A DNA stretch of 64,000 nucleotides, from NCBI GenBank assembly GCA_016712225.1, contig JADJRL010000003.1:517001-581000 (forward strand). The letters run 5' to 3'. The notes below the pieces were generated by a model. It was not told where the DNA came from. It was given only the letters and a program-made list of their open reading frames with translations, and did not search any database. Within the stretch, counting starts at the first letter, position 1; each line of letters opens with the position of its first letter. The position numbers and the translations under genes are program-made. Below are positions 27,131 through 37,464 of the stretch, piece by piece. The DNA comes from Candidatus Defluviibacterium haderslevense. Lineage in GTDB: Bacteria; Bacteroidota; Bacteroidia; Chitinophagales; Saprospiraceae.

Positions 27131-29842
27131 TTACTTTTTCTCAACATCTTTCGCCGCATCTTCAACATCCTTCGCAGCTTTAGTCAAGTCATCCAAACGT
27201 TTCTTACGATCGCTTTGTGTTTCGCTTACAATACCGGTAGATTTTCCATTGAATAAAAATCCTTTGGCATCGGTGTCCAACAGAATAGTTCCATCTTTCA
27301 CCAGTTCGCCACCAAGCAGCAATTTTGCTAACTCATTGACGATTTCTTTCTGGATTACACGCTTTAATGGACGCGCACCGAACTGTGGTTCGTACCCAAG
27401 ATCAGCTAATAAACTTAAAGCACTTTCGCTCACTTCTAATGACAAACCCTGCAATTTCAAATTTTTAGTAAGACTCTTGATTTGAATACTTGCTATCTTT
27501 TTAATTTCCTCTTTGCTTAATGGAAGAAACATGATTTTATCATCGATACGATTCAGAAATTCCGGACGCACACTTTCTTTTAGTTTTTCAAAAACCTCGA
27601 TGCGCGTCGTTTCAATAATTTCCATTTTGTGTTTATCTCCAACCGCTTCAAGGTCTTCGAAATTTTCAAGAATAATATCTGAAGCTATATTGGAAGTCAT
27701 GATGATAATCGTGTTTTTGAAATTAGCAACACGACCCTTATTATCTGTAAGCCTACCATCATCCAAGACTTGCAACAAAATATTAAATGTATCAGGATGT
27801 GCTTTTTCAATCTCATCTAAAAGTATGATTGAGTAAGGTTTATTTCTGACTGCTTCTGTAAGTTGACCACCTTCATCATAACCTACATATCCAGGAGGCG
27901 CCCCAACTAATCGAGCTACTGCATGTGCCTCCATAAATTCACTCATGTCAATACGAGTCAATGCTTTTTCATCATCAAACAAAACTTCTGCCAAGGCCTT
28001 AGCTAATTCCGTCTTCCCTACACCTGTTGGCCCTAAGAAAATAAATGATCCTATTGGTCTATTGGGATCTTGAAGCCCTGCACGGCTTCTTCTAATGGCA
28101 TCAGAGACAGCTCTAACTGCTTCCAATTGTCCGATCACCCGTTTACCCAATTCACCTTCCATGTGAATCAAACGTTCTCTATCAGATTGCAACATTTTTT
28201 GTAATGGAATACCAGTCCATTTACTAACTACTGCAGCAATATCATTTGCTGTTACGGTATCCGAAGAAAATCGCTCTTCCTCAGGCAATAAATGCAATTT
28301 ATCTTCCGCTTCTTTCAATAATCTTTCTTGCTCTTTAAGATCTCCATATCGAATTTTGGCCACCATTCCGAAATCTGATTCCCGCTCCGCTTTATCAGCT
28401 GTACTATTCATGGAATCCATAGTTTTCTTAATCGTCTGAATGGAATCTACAATTTCTTTTTCAGATTTCCATCGTGCACGGATGGAGTCTAATTTTTCTT
28501 TAGCATTGGCCAATTGCTCTTCAATAAATTTAATTTTGGTGCTTTCTTTTTCACGTTTTACCGCTTCGCGTTCGATCTCTAATTGTCGCACTCTTCGATC
28601 CATTTCATCAACTTCTTCGGGAACACTATCTAATTCCAAACGAAGTTTTGCAGATGCTTCATCGATAAGGTCAATGGCTTTATCCGGTAATTGTCGGTCA
28701 GCAATATAGCGATGCGATAATTCTGCAGCAGCGACTAAGGCTTCATCTAGTATGGCTACTTTATGATATACTTCATATTTGTCTTGCACACCGCGAAGTA
28801 TAGAAATGGTATCTTCTACCGAAGGTTCTTCAATGATAACAGGCTGAAATCTTCTTACTAACGCTTTATCGTTCTCAAAATATTTTTGGTACTCATCTAA
28901 TGTTGTTGCACCTATAGTATGCATATCACCACGGGCTAATGCCGGCTTTAAAATGTTAGCTGCATCCATGGCTCCACTTCCACCACCTGCACCAATCAAA
29001 GTATGAATTTCATCAATGAACAATATGATTTTGCCATTTGATTCCGTCACTTCTTTTACTACAGCTTTAAGTCTTTCCTCGAACTCTCCCTTATATTTTG
29101 CTCCGGCTATTAATGCAGAAATATCTAAATTAAATATTCGTTTGTCCTGTAAATTTTCAGGAATATCTTTTTTAACTATTCTCCAGGCTATACCTTCTAT
29201 GATGGCAGTCTTTCCAACACCAGCTTCGCCAATGAGTATCGGATTGTTCTTTTTTCGTCTTGAAAGAATATGTAAAATTCTTCGAATCTCTTCATCGCGA
29301 CCTATAATCGGATCCATCTTACCACTTTCTGCAGCAGCGGTGAAATCTATTGCATATTTATTTAAAGCATTAAATTGCTCATCTCCACTGGCTTCGGTTA
29401 CTTTCTTCCCCTTTCTCAATTCCATTACAGCGGATTTTAATCCTTCTAATGTTATTTGATTCGCCTTTAATATTTTTGCTACAGCATCGTTGTTTTTCAA
29501 AAATGCCATTAAGATTAATTCGAGTGTTATAAACTCATCACCGAATTCTTCCATCAGTCTTTTGGCAGTGATTAATACCTGATTTGCTTCTCCTGAAAGA
29601 TATTGCTTGTCGGAGCCTTGGATTTTTGGAGTGGTTCGAATGGCAGTGTCCAATTCAAACTTAATCTTTTGAGTATTCGCACCCATCTTTTGAAACAAGA
29701 ACTCCGCTAACTTTTCATCTGTTTCTATGACCCCTTTACAAAGATGGACGGCTTCAACAACTTGTTGACTCAGATTAGCTGCAATCTCTTGCGCTTTTAG
29801 GATGGCATCCTGAGCTTTTATGGTAAAATTTTCATATGTCAT
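27131..29842 (-). CDS. clpB: ATP-dependent chaperone ClpB
   Basis: The 903-residue protein has the Clp N-terminal repeat domain (from TIKAQDAILKAQEIA), the first AAA+ module with Walker A GEAGVGKTA near residue 205 and the arginine-finger region, a long coiled-coil middle domain (~410-530, rich in Glu/Lys/Arg), and the second AAA+ module with GPTGVGKTE near 610 and GAPPGYVGYDEGG. The middle domain and lack of a ClpP-binding loop point to ClpB, which rescues aggregated proteins with DnaK. The C-terminal tail is Lys/Asp-rich (KAAKDVEDAAKDVEKK), somewhat longer than usual. ATG at 29842. No heat-shock operator was recognised upstream. Confidence 0.95.
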   Translation of the reverse strand: MTYENFTIKAQDAILKAQEIAANLSQQVVEAVHLCKGVIETDEKLAEFLFQKMGANTQKIKFELDTAIRTTPKIQGSDKQYLSGEANQVLITAKRLMEEFGDEFITLELILMAFLKNNDAVAKILKANQITLEGLKSAVMELRKGKKVTEASGDEQFNALNKYAIDFTAAAESGKMDPIIGRDEEIRRILHILSRRKKNNPILIGEAGVGKTAIIEGIAWRIVKKDIPENLQDKRIFNLDISALIAGAKYKGEFEERLKAVVKEVTESNGKIILFIDEIHTLIGAGGGSGAMDAANILKPALARGDMHTIGATTLDEYQKYFENDKALVRRFQPVIIEEPSVEDTISILRGVQDKYEVYHKVAILDEALVAAAELSHRYIADRQLPDKAIDLIDEASAKLRLELDSVPEEVDEMDRRVRQLEIEREAVKREKESTKIKFIEEQLANAKEKLDSIRARWKSEKEIVDSIQTIKKTMDSMNSTADKAERESDFGMVAKIRYGDLKEQERLLKEAEDKLHLLPEEERFSSDTVTANDIAAVVSKWTGIPLQKMLQSDRERLIHMEGELGKRVIGQLEAVRAVSDAIRRSRAGLQDPNRPIGSFIFLGPTGVGKTELAKALAEVLFDDEKALTRIDMSEFMEAHAVARLVGAPPGYVGYDEGGQLTEAVRNKPYSIILLDEIEKAHPDTFNILLQVLDDGRLTDNKGRVANFKNTIIIMTSNIASDIILENFEDLEAVGDKHKMEIIETTRIEVFEKLKESVRPEFLNRIDDKIMFLPLSKEEIKKIASIQIKSLTKNLKLQGLSLEVSESALSLLADLGYEPQFGARPLKRVIQKEIVNELAKLLLGGELVKDGTILLDTDAKGFLFNGKSTGIVSETQSDRKKRLDDLTKAAKDVEDAAKDVEKK

Positions 29843-30325
29843 TTTGTATCTTTTATTGAATTGATATCAAAATACTCACCAAATTACATAATATGAAAAT
29901 TTGTCATAAATTAATAGCTAATTTGAGACATTAGTTCTTAATAACCAGTTATTTATCTGCCAATATTTCCGATTATTGTATAATGTTGATTAGTAAACAG
30001 TTTGTCCTGCAGTTTAATTTTTAATATCGTATCAGCTTTAAATGATGGGTGTTCACTTCAAATCCATAACTTCGATTGAATTTTGATGTTCGTCACATTT
30101 ATCATTTTCAGATGTTGATTCATCCAACATTTGTCTGAAAAGCAAATCTTAAGTGATAGATCATATATTAATAAAAAGCTTTTATTTCTGTGATTAAATT
30201 AAGCTTGGTCAAGAATTTGAACCCATTCATCAATTATTGAGGCTATTTGATACCATTTTTAAGGTGCGTCAAACTCTGATCATGATCTTTGCATCCTTAA
30301 TATAAACAAAATAAAAAAACTAATC
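29843..30325. other. Divergent intergenic region between clpB and an outer-membrane protein gene
   Basis: About 480 bases with no supported coding frame. It contains an imperfect inverted repeat at 30105-30141. The plus-strand sequence GATCTTTGC just before 30290 is one mismatch from a TAnnTTTG box and may serve the gene at 30326. No CIRCE-type heat-shock operator was seen. Confidence 0.4.
30105..30141. repeat. Imperfect inverted repeat
   Basis: TTTTCAGA (30105-30112) plus TGTTG (30113-30117) pairs with CAACA (30125-30129) and TCTGAAAA (30134-30141); the 3' arm carries an extra TTTG and the loop is ATTCATC. It has no T tract, so it is not a standard terminator. It could be an operator or a small dispersed palindrome. 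Confidence 0.5.
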
Positions 30326-31447
30326 ATGAAAAATTTAATTAAATTGAAATGGCTTCTTTTGGTTTTAGGAGCCTTCATCTTTGAAAATAACATGAATGCC
30401 CAAGGTTGTGTAGCTGTTAGAGCTACCGGCTGTTCAGGAACCACAAACAGTTCTACGCTTTTAAAAAACCAATTGGAATTCAGCACTAATTTCCGCTATT
30501 TTGAATCACACCGACATTTTGTTGGAGATGTCGAACAAAAAGAACGAGAAGAGCTTCATACTGAAGTTAGAATTAAGTCCTTTGCTTATGACTTTGGGTT
30601 CAATTATGGCTTATCTGACCGATTTTTTGTTAATTTCTCCGTACCTTTTGTTATCAATAACCGATCTAATAATCATTATACAGACAAAGCGGGTGTAGCT
30701 AAAAGATTTAGCGTACAAGGCAGAGGATTAGGTGACATCAGAGCTACGGGATACTATTGGATTTTAGCTCCTAAACCTGAGAAGAAATTATCCTTACTTG
30801 GAGGTTTAGGTGTAAAATTACCTACCGGAGATCCTAGTCAGATTGATGTATTCCATGCCTTGAGTTCAAAAGGTAAAGACAGCACTTATTTTAAAATTGT
30901 GGATCAGGCTATCCAACCCGGTGATGCAGGATTTGGTGTCAGCCTTGAATCTCAAATCAATTATAGCATTGCTCCTAAGTTGAACCTGTATGCATCAGGC
31001 TATTATTTATTCCAACCACAAGAAACCAGCAATGTACTTAGAAATACTGCGTTATCAGAAACAGATACTATACAAAACTATCTGTCCATAACAGATCAGT
31101 TTTTGGCTCGAGTAGGTGTAAGTGCACAACCCTTAAGTAACAAATATCCACTAACAATAAGCCTAGGTGGTCGTCTGGAAGGAGTTCCGTCACATGATGC
31201 TATTGGAGGAAGCAACGGTCGCAGAAGACCAGGGTACACAGTTACTGCAGAACCTGCAATTAACTATGATTTTGGATCTGATCGAATTAATTTTTCAATT
31301 CCGATTTCTCTGTACCGCAATCGCACAAAGAGTGTTTATGATTTATCAGATCCAACAGGAAAGGCTCACGGTGATGCAGCATTTGCTGATTATTCCATTA
31401 ATGTTAGTTACGTACATAGATTTGGATCATCACATGTAAGGATGTAA
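30326..31447 (+). CDS. Outer-membrane beta-barrel protein (MetA-pathway/transporter-like)
   Basis: The 373-residue protein has a signal peptide (core WLLLVLGAFIF, cleavage near MNAQ, residue 26). The mature part has the repeating aromatic/Gly strand-turn pattern of a barrel: LEFSTNFRYFESHRHF, YDFGFNYGLSDRFFVNFSVPFV, LGGLGVKLPTGDPSQ. The phrase GVKLPTGDP is typical of PF13557-like outer-membrane proteins (phenol meta-pathway/transporter family). Cys-rich QGCVAVRATGCSG at the mature N-terminus is unusual and recurs in similar proteins placed near multicopper or metal-related genes, but no such neighbour exists here. Single-gene unit with its own terminator. Confidence 0.7.
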   Translation: MKNLIKLKWLLLVLGAFIFENNMNAQGCVAVRATGCSGTTNSSTLLKNQLEFSTNFRYFESHRHFVGDVEQKEREELHTEVRIKSFAYDFGFNYGLSDRFFVNFSVPFVINNRSNNHYTDKAGVAKRFSVQGRGLGDIRATGYYWILAPKPEKKLSLLGGLGVKLPTGDPSQIDVFHALSSKGKDSTYFKIVDQAIQPGDAGFGVSLESQINYSIAPKLNLYASGYYLFQPQETSNVLRNTALSETDTIQNYLSITDQFLARVGVSAQPLSNKYPLTISLGGRLEGVPSHDAIGGSNGRRRPGYTVTAEPAINYDFGSDRINFSIPISLYRNRTKSVYDLSDPTGKAHGDAAFADYSINVSYVHRFGSSHVRM

Positions 31448-31537
31448 AAATCACTGTTGATAACTATTTGTCAGAATTCTAAATAGTTATGAATATCTGA
31501 TTTAATTTTTTTGTTTTTCGTAGCAAATCTCTAGCTA

Positions 31538-31572
31538 TAAGTGCCCATATTATTCATGGGCACTTTTTTTTT
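31538..31572 (+). terminator. Intrinsic terminator after the outer-membrane protein gene
   Basis: AGTGCCCAT (31540-31548) pairs with ATGGGCACT (31556-31564), loop ATTATTC, followed by a T run to 31572. It is 90 bases after the stop at 31447. Confidence 0.9.
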
Positions 31573-31682
31573 ATATATATGCTAAATTTTAAAATAAAAC
31601 CTAATAGAAATAAATATAATGGGAACACTCGTTTTTGAAAAATGCTCTTTACTATTGACAAAACTAACATTAGGTCGAGTTA

Positions 31683-34136
31683 TTAATCTTGCAGAAACAA
31701 ACGTTTAACTCTTGGAGAAATTCTGCATAAAATTTCATACGGAATGGTTTCCGCAGCTTTGGCTAACTGTTCTATTGTATTGGTAATGCCAAATATTTCA
31801 ACTTCATCTCCAACTTTAACACCTTCAATATGACTAACATCTACCATGGTCATATCCATACACACAACACCTATAATAGGAGCTTTATGTTTTTGAATGG
31901 CTACACAATAATTATTTTTTGAAATATTTCGTGGCAATCCATCAGCATACCCTAGACTTAGAACTGCTATTTTTGAATTCCTATTTACTTTACCTGAACG
32001 ATTATAACTGACTGTTTCCCCTTCATTGATTTCATTAATTTGACTAATTCTTGTTTTTAATGTATGCACTTTTTCTAGCATGCTAAACATGTGTGGATCT
32101 GAATCAATACCATAAAGGCCGATACCAAGCCGCACCATATCGTATTGTAAATGTGGATGTCTGCTGATACCAGAACTATTGATTAAATGAAGCATGGGTT
32201 TATATCCAAGGGATTGAATTAACTGGTGTGTCATGGCATCGAACCGGGACTTTTGAAGTAAAGTAAATTCATCAAAATCAACTTGATCACTTGCTGCAAG
32301 GTGACTAAAAATACTTACTACTTTAATTTGTTTTTGGTGTCGCAATACTTGGATCAATTCAGGAATTTCTTGTTCTAAAAAGCCAAGGCGATGCATGCCT
32401 GTATCTAATTTAATATGTATTTCTAAGGACATGGAAGTGCCCATTTCCTGTATCAACCTATACAATTGAACCATGGAAAAAATTTCCGGTTCAAGTTGGT
32501 TTTCAAATAAATTTTTGAAATCTGTTGTCCCGGTATTCATGACTAAAATCGGACATTGAATTCCCTTTTGTCTAAGTATAATTCCTTCGTCGGCATAGGC
32601 TACTGCCAAATAATCAATTCCCTTATGATCCAAATATCTGGCTACTTCATAATGCCCGCTTCCGTAGGCAGCAGCTTTAACCACCGCCATAATTTTTGTT
32701 TTAGCATTTAAATGCTTTTTATAAATAGAAATATTATGAGCTATGGATTTTAAATTGATTTCTAATATGGTATCATGTTTGGAAAGTGAATATTCATTAA
32801 AAAATTGTTCCAATTTAAATTTTCGTGCACCTTTAATTAATATCAGTTCATTTCGCAAATTCAATGATTCATGTTCCGCAATGAAATCCTCTGTATTAAT
32901 AAAAGAATAAAATAAAATAGATTTAGGAAGTAAATGTTGTATTTCTGTGATTTGATAGCCAATAGCAATTAACTTACTAAATCGATACTTCTGAATCAAT
33001 GCAATCAGTTCCTGACTCCATTCAGAAAAAGGCCTGTGATCTCCAAAATCAGAAATAATTAATGTTCTGTTTAATTCCACATTTTGTTGTTCTACAAACC
33101 GACATGCTAGCTCTAAGGATTTTAGATCAAGACTATAACTATCATTAATTAATATACAGCCATGAAGCCCTTCTTTTTGTTCCAGACGCATACTTAATCC
33201 GTGTAACAACAAGATTCTTTTTTGAATATCTGCAGATTCAATCTCAAAGTAAATGGATGCTATAATGCAATGCAAGCAATTCTCAATAGAAGCATCATCA
33301 ACAAATGGTATTTGGAAATGATAAGGTTGATGGTTAAAAAGAAACTCTACCTTGGTATGATTTAATTGATCTATAGTTTTTACAACATAAATTTCAGCAT
33401 CCTTATTAAATCCCCAACCAATAGCGCTGGAATTCACTTTCAATACTTCATGTATTTCTGGATAATCACTGCAGTACAAGATTTTATCAACATGCTTGAA
33501 TAATTTAATTTTTTCTGCAACTTTATCTTCTATCGAATTAAATCCAGAATGATGTGCATCACCAATATTCGTTATGATACCAAATGTTGGATGGATCATT
33601 TGTTCCAATACTTCAATTTCTTCATAGGTTGAAATCCCTGCTTCAAAAATTCCGAACTCATCCGTATTATTGAGCTCCAAAACAGAAAGTGCCACACCTA
33701 ATTGAGAATTATAACTTTTAGGACTTTTGCAAACCTGAAGATCTCCTTGAAGTAATTGAGCGAGCCATTCCTTAACGATGGTTTTTCCATTACTTCCTGT
33801 TATTCCTATAACAGGGATAGAAAATTTTCTACGATAATGGATGGCCAAAATCTGAAGCGCATGCACAGTATTTTTTACTTTAAGCACATATCCGGAAACT
33901 TTCGGAATAGCATCTGCATGTGTTACAAAAACCCGAACCCCTTTTTTTGACAATGCCGGAATAAAATGATGTCCCTGGGTATACTGACCATCCAGCGCAA
34001 AAAAAATAGTTTTCTCTGGGAATAGAATATGTCTGCTATCCGTTTCAATTTTCGAAATACATATATCATCTTCTGATTCTTGTATGACATCAGCTCCTAT
34101 AATATCAATTATTTCTGCAATACTTATGGGTGTCAT
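31683..34136 (-). CDS. murF-alr: Bifunctional MurF (UDP-MurNAc-tripeptide:D-Ala-D-Ala ligase)/alanine racemase
   Basis: The 817-residue fusion has a Mur ligase N-terminal half (ATP loop GITGSNGKT with Lys118; NIGDAHHSGF near 190) and an alanine racemase C-terminal half from about residue 455. In the racemase half the PLP lysine is Lys487 (VVKAAAYGSG). The second catalytic region SYNRSGKV and the CMDMTMVDV strand follow. Both steps serve D-alanine supply and use for peptidoglycan: L-Ala to D-Ala, then D-Ala-D-Ala added to the UDP-muramoyl peptide. Fusion of the two is known in Bacteroidota. The ATG overlaps the purD stop by 4 bp (ATGA). Both active-site sets look present. Confidence 0.93.
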   Translation of the reverse strand: MTPISIAEIIDIIGADVIQESEDDICISKIETDSRHILFPEKTIFFALDGQYTQGHHFIPALSKKGVRVFVTHADAIPKVSGYVLKVKNTVHALQILAIHYRRKFSIPVIGITGSNGKTIVKEWLAQLLQGDLQVCKSPKSYNSQLGVALSVLELNNTDEFGIFEAGISTYEEIEVLEQMIHPTFGIITNIGDAHHSGFNSIEDKVAEKIKLFKHVDKILYCSDYPEIHEVLKVNSSAIGWGFNKDAEIYVVKTIDQLNHTKVEFLFNHQPYHFQIPFVDDASIENCLHCIIASIYFEIESADIQKRILLLHGLSMRLEQKEGLHGCILINDSYSLDLKSLELACRFVEQQNVELNRTLIISDFGDHRPFSEWSQELIALIQKYRFSKLIAIGYQITEIQHLLPKSILFYSFINTEDFIAEHESLNLRNELILIKGARKFKLEQFFNEYSLSKHDTILEINLKSIAHNISIYKKHLNAKTKIMAVVKAAAYGSGHYEVARYLDHKGIDYLAVAYADEGIILRQKGIQCPILVMNTGTTDFKNLFENQLEPEIFSMVQLYRLIQEMGTSMSLEIHIKLDTGMHRLGFLEQEIPELIQVLRHQKQIKVVSIFSHLAASDQVDFDEFTLLQKSRFDAMTHQLIQSLGYKPMLHLINSSGISRHPHLQYDMVRLGIGLYGIDSDPHMFSMLEKVHTLKTRISQINEINEGETVSYNRSGKVNRNSKIAVLSLGYADGLPRNISKNNYCVAIQKHKAPIIGVVCMDMTMVDVSHIEGVKVGDEVEIFGITNTIEQLAKAAETIPYEILCRISPRVKRLFLQD

Positions 34137-35410
34137 TTTAAATCAAATCCAATATCCTTTCTATAATTTTTTCCTTCGAATTGAATTTTATCGCAGGTCT
34201 TAAGACTTTTATTAACAGAAGATTGCCTGCTTTTTCCTAAAGAAGTAATGGCAAATACACGTCCGCCATCGGTGACCAATTGTCCATTTACTAATTTAGT
34301 ACCCGAATAGAAAACGTGACTTTGCGAAATCTGTTCATGGCCTGAAATGACTTTCCCTTTTTCAAATGCTCCGGGATATCCTCCGCTTACCAGACATACA
34401 GTTGCGGCTGTGTCCGTCTTTATAGATATCATAGATTGTGAAAGCGTATGTTCCTGACACGCAATAAAGAGTTGGATGAGGTCCGTATTTAATCTTGGCA
34501 TAATGGCTTCTGTTTCTGGATCTCCAAGTCTACAATTATATTCGATAACATATGGATCTTCACCCACTTTAATCAAGCCAAAAAATATAAATCCCTGATA
34601 TGGAATTTGGTCTGCTTGTAATCCATTAATGGTGGGCGCAATGATTTGATGCATCACTTTCTCTATCATGTCTTCATCAAAAAAAGAGACCGGAGAGATC
34701 GCACCCATTCCACCCGTATTAAGACCTGTGTCACCTTCACCAATTCGCTTGTAATCTTTAGCTTCAGGCAGGATGACATATTGTTCGCCATTCGTTAAAA
34801 CAAAAACAGAAAATTCTATACCCTGCAGAAATTCTTCAATTACGACTTGTGAAGATGCATCCCCAAATTTACCTTCCAACATAGATCTGAATTCAGTCTT
34901 TGCATCATCCAATGTTTCACAAATCAACACCCCTTTTCCTGCTGCTAATCCATTTGCTTTTAAAACAATGGGTAGATTCATGGAATCCATAAATAAACAA
35001 CCGGCTTCTATTTCTTGATGATTAAAGGTTCTATATGCTGCTGTTGGAATTTGATGGCGCGACATAAACTCCTTTGCAAATGACTTACTTGATTCCAACT
35101 GAGCTCCTTGTTGATTAGGTCCTATTAAAATCAGTTTATGTGATTGGACTAAATCTTGAAGCTGATCCATAATACCATCAGCTAAGGGGCCTTCGGGGCC
35201 ACACAATACAATGTTGATATCATTTTGAATAATGGCTTGTTTCAAACCATCAATATCAGCTAATTCTATATCTAAATGGATACACAGACTATTAATTCCA
35301 GGATTTCCGGGAATACTGTATAACTCATTCACTAAACCGCTTTGTTTAATTTTCCATGCCAGGGCATGCTCTCTTCCACCTGACCCAATAATTAATATAT
35401 TTTTTTTCAC
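34133..35410 (-). CDS. purD: Phosphoribosylamine-glycine ligase
   Basis: The 425-residue protein begins (GTG start) KKNILIIGSGGREHALAWK, the signature of GAR synthetase, and contains the ATP-grasp metal motif CRLGDPETEAIMPRL near 295. It catalyses the second step of de novo purine synthesis: phosphoribosylamine + glycine + ATP to GAR. Length fits PurD (about 425). It is followed with 4-bp overlap by murF-alr, so the two are co-transcribed although they belong to separate pathways. Confidence 0.95.
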   Translation of the reverse strand: MKKNILIIGSGGREHALAWKIKQSGLVNELYSIPGNPGINSLCIHLDIELADIDGLKQAIIQNDINIVLCGPEGPLADGIMDQLQDLVQSHKLILIGPNQQGAQLESSKSFAKEFMSRHQIPTAAYRTFNHQEIEAGCLFMDSMNLPIVLKANGLAAGKGVLICETLDDAKTEFRSMLEGKFGDASSQVVIEEFLQGIEFSVFVLTNGEQYVILPEAKDYKRIGEGDTGLNTGGMGAISPVSFFDEDMIEKVMHQIIAPTINGLQADQIPYQGFIFFGLIKVGEDPYVIEYNCRLGDPETEAIMPRLNTDLIQLFIACQEHTLSQSMISIKTDTAATVCLVSGGYPGAFEKGKVISGHEQISQSHVFYSGTKLVNGQLVTDGGRVFAITSLGKSRQSSVNKSLKTCDKIQFEGKNYRKDIGFDLK

Positions 35411-35512
35411 AAGATTAACATCTTTATTTGTAATGATAGAAATGGTATTTTAGTTGTTTCTCAATCAACTATCGTAATTCATTCGAAAACTAATTTAAAT
35501 GATACCTTATGA

Positions 35513-37174
35513 TTACTTTAAAATTCTTAATTCACGACGTAATATTTTTCCAATATTTGTTTTCGGCAATGAAACTCTAAATTCAATGTTGCGAGGTAAT
35601 TTATAATTGGTTAAATTTTGTTTGCAATAATCCATGACTTCTTCTTCAGTTAAAGAACTATCTTTTTTAACAATAAAAACTTTCACACTTTCACCGGATT
35701 TTTCATCAGGAACTCCAATAGCAGCTGCTTCTAATATTTTAGGATGAGCCACCAATACTTCTTCAATTTCGTTTGGATAGACATTAAAACCTGATACCAA
35801 AATCATGTCCTTAATCCGGTCTACAATTTTGAAAAAACCATGTTCATCCATAATACCTACATCACCGGTACACAACCATCCATCTTTAATGGTTAGATTC
35901 GTTTCATCCGGTTGGTTGTAATATCCCTTCATAACCTGTGGGCCTTTAACCTGAATTTCGCCCTCCTCATTAATTCCACATACATGGCCTGATTTGTCCA
36001 CGAGTCGAATATCTGTAGAAGGAACTGGAATTCCGATATAACCCAACCTACCTGTCCCATCCAAGGGATTAAGACTTACTACGGGTGATGTCTCTGTCAT
36101 TCCAAATCCTTCTGCAAGATAACAGCCGGTCACTTTCTGCCATTCAGTAGCAATTGATTTTTGAACGGCCATTCCACCTCCTACTGAAGCTTTTAAATGA
36201 CTAAAATTAATTTTTTCAAATCCAGGATAATTTAATAAAGCATTATACAATGTATTCACTCCGGTCATCAAACTAATGGGATATTTTTTAAATGCAGCAA
36301 CTATGCTACCAATGTCTCTTGCATTTACGATAAGTACCGTAGTAGCACCTATGGACATCATCGCCAAAATATTTACAGCAAATGCGAATATGTGATACAT
36401 AGGTAAGGGTGACAAAGTAACTTCTTTTCCTTCTTCAAGGTAGTAGCAAATAACAGCTTTTATTTGCTCAACATTAGCAACTAAATTCCGATTCGTCAAC
36501 ATGGTTCCTTTACTTACACCTGTAGTTCCTCCTGTGTATTGCAATAAAATAACGTCTTCCCGATTCGATTCGAAAGGTACTATTTTATATTTCTTGCCAT
36601 GATCCAAAGCTGTAGTAAAATCAATTGCGTTCGGGATATTAAATTTTGGAACCAGACATTTCACATATTTGACCATGAAATCTATGAACTTACCTTTTAC
36701 ACCACCCACTAATTCTCCAATCGAGGTAGTGATCACAATTTCAATTTTTGTTTTAGCAATAATTTTTTCTAAATTAGCTGCAAAATTTTCTGCGATTACA
36801 ATGGCCTTAGCACCGGAATCACAAAACTGATATTCCATTTCACGAGGCGTATAGAGTGGATTTGAATTGACAATAATCAGACCCGCACGAAGAGCACCAA
36901 ATATTGCTATCGGATATTGAAATAAATTAGGCATCATTAAAGCTATCCGATCGCCTGGTTTAAGTCCTCTGGAATGCAAATAAGCACCAAATTGTTCAGA
37001 GTACTCATCCAATTGCTTATAAGTAAGCTTTGCACCCATACAAATAAATGCAGTCTTGGATTCAAACTTCTTGAACATTTCTGAAGCAAATGCAATCAAA
37101 GAAGAATAGGCATCTGGATTAATATTAGCTGGAACTCCTGCAGGATAATGTTTTAGCCACGGTCTAGACTCCAT
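35513..37174 (-). CDS. fadD: Long-chain fatty acid-CoA ligase (AMP-binding)
   Basis: The 553-residue protein has the AMP-forming ligase P-loop YTGGTTGVSKG near 211-221, the GFGMTETSP motif near 355, the hinge GWLCTGDVG and DRIKDMILVSGFNVYPNEIEEVL, and the C-terminal catalytic Lys in NIGKILRREL. It activates fatty acids to acyl-CoA at the membrane for beta-oxidation or lipid synthesis. Chain length preference cannot be read. The size and start (WLKHYPAGVPANI) fit FadD well. It is 100 bp upstream of purD in the same direction but probably separately expressed. Confidence 0.9.
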   Translation of the reverse strand: MESRPWLKHYPAGVPANINPDAYSSLIAFASEMFKKFESKTAFICMGAKLTYKQLDEYSEQFGAYLHSRGLKPGDRIALMMPNLFQYPIAIFGALRAGLIIVNSNPLYTPREMEYQFCDSGAKAIVIAENFAANLEKIIAKTKIEIVITTSIGELVGGVKGKFIDFMVKYVKCLVPKFNIPNAIDFTTALDHGKKYKIVPFESNREDVILLQYTGGTTGVSKGTMLTNRNLVANVEQIKAVICYYLEEGKEVTLSPLPMYHIFAFAVNILAMMSIGATTVLIVNARDIGSIVAAFKKYPISLMTGVNTLYNALLNYPGFEKINFSHLKASVGGGMAVQKSIATEWQKVTGCYLAEGFGMTETSPVVSLNPLDGTGRLGYIGIPVPSTDIRLVDKSGHVCGINEEGEIQVKGPQVMKGYYNQPDETNLTIKDGWLCTGDVGIMDEHGFFKIVDRIKDMILVSGFNVYPNEIEEVLVAHPKILEAAAIGVPDEKSGESVKVFIVKKDSSLTEEEVMDYCKQNLTNYKLPRNIEFRVSLPKTNIGKILRRELRILK

Positions 37175-37464
37175 GAATGTTCTATTTTGACCTCAAAATA
37201 AGGCGAATGATTCAAATTTGCATTAATTTTCTAAATAATGCCATTTATTTACCAATACTTTAACGTATCAATTTGTTTTTTAATTAATTATACATAAATA
37301 AAATACATATGTATTATTGAAAATCGCGTTGCCATTCGGACAGCTGGTTGATGAAAATGAAATAAAAGGCAAGGTAAAAAAACATACATCATCAAAAACT
37401 AAATAATGAGTTAGGATGGATTCATCCCAAATCCTATTTAAATTTTATTCTAAAACTTATTCAA
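37175..37464. other. Intergenic region without recognised gene
   Basis: About 290 AT-rich bases between the acyl-CoA ligase gene (starting at 37174, leaving to lower coordinates) and the stop of the unknown exported protein. It should contain the promoter of the ligase gene, but no TAnnTTTG box was clear. No repeat or RNA fold was recognised. Confidence 0.4.

Noticed and set aside
29016..29459. 147-codon plus-strand open frame inside clpB
   Set aside because: It is the antisense of a strongly conserved AAA+ region; Ser/Phe-rich composition is that of a shadow frame.
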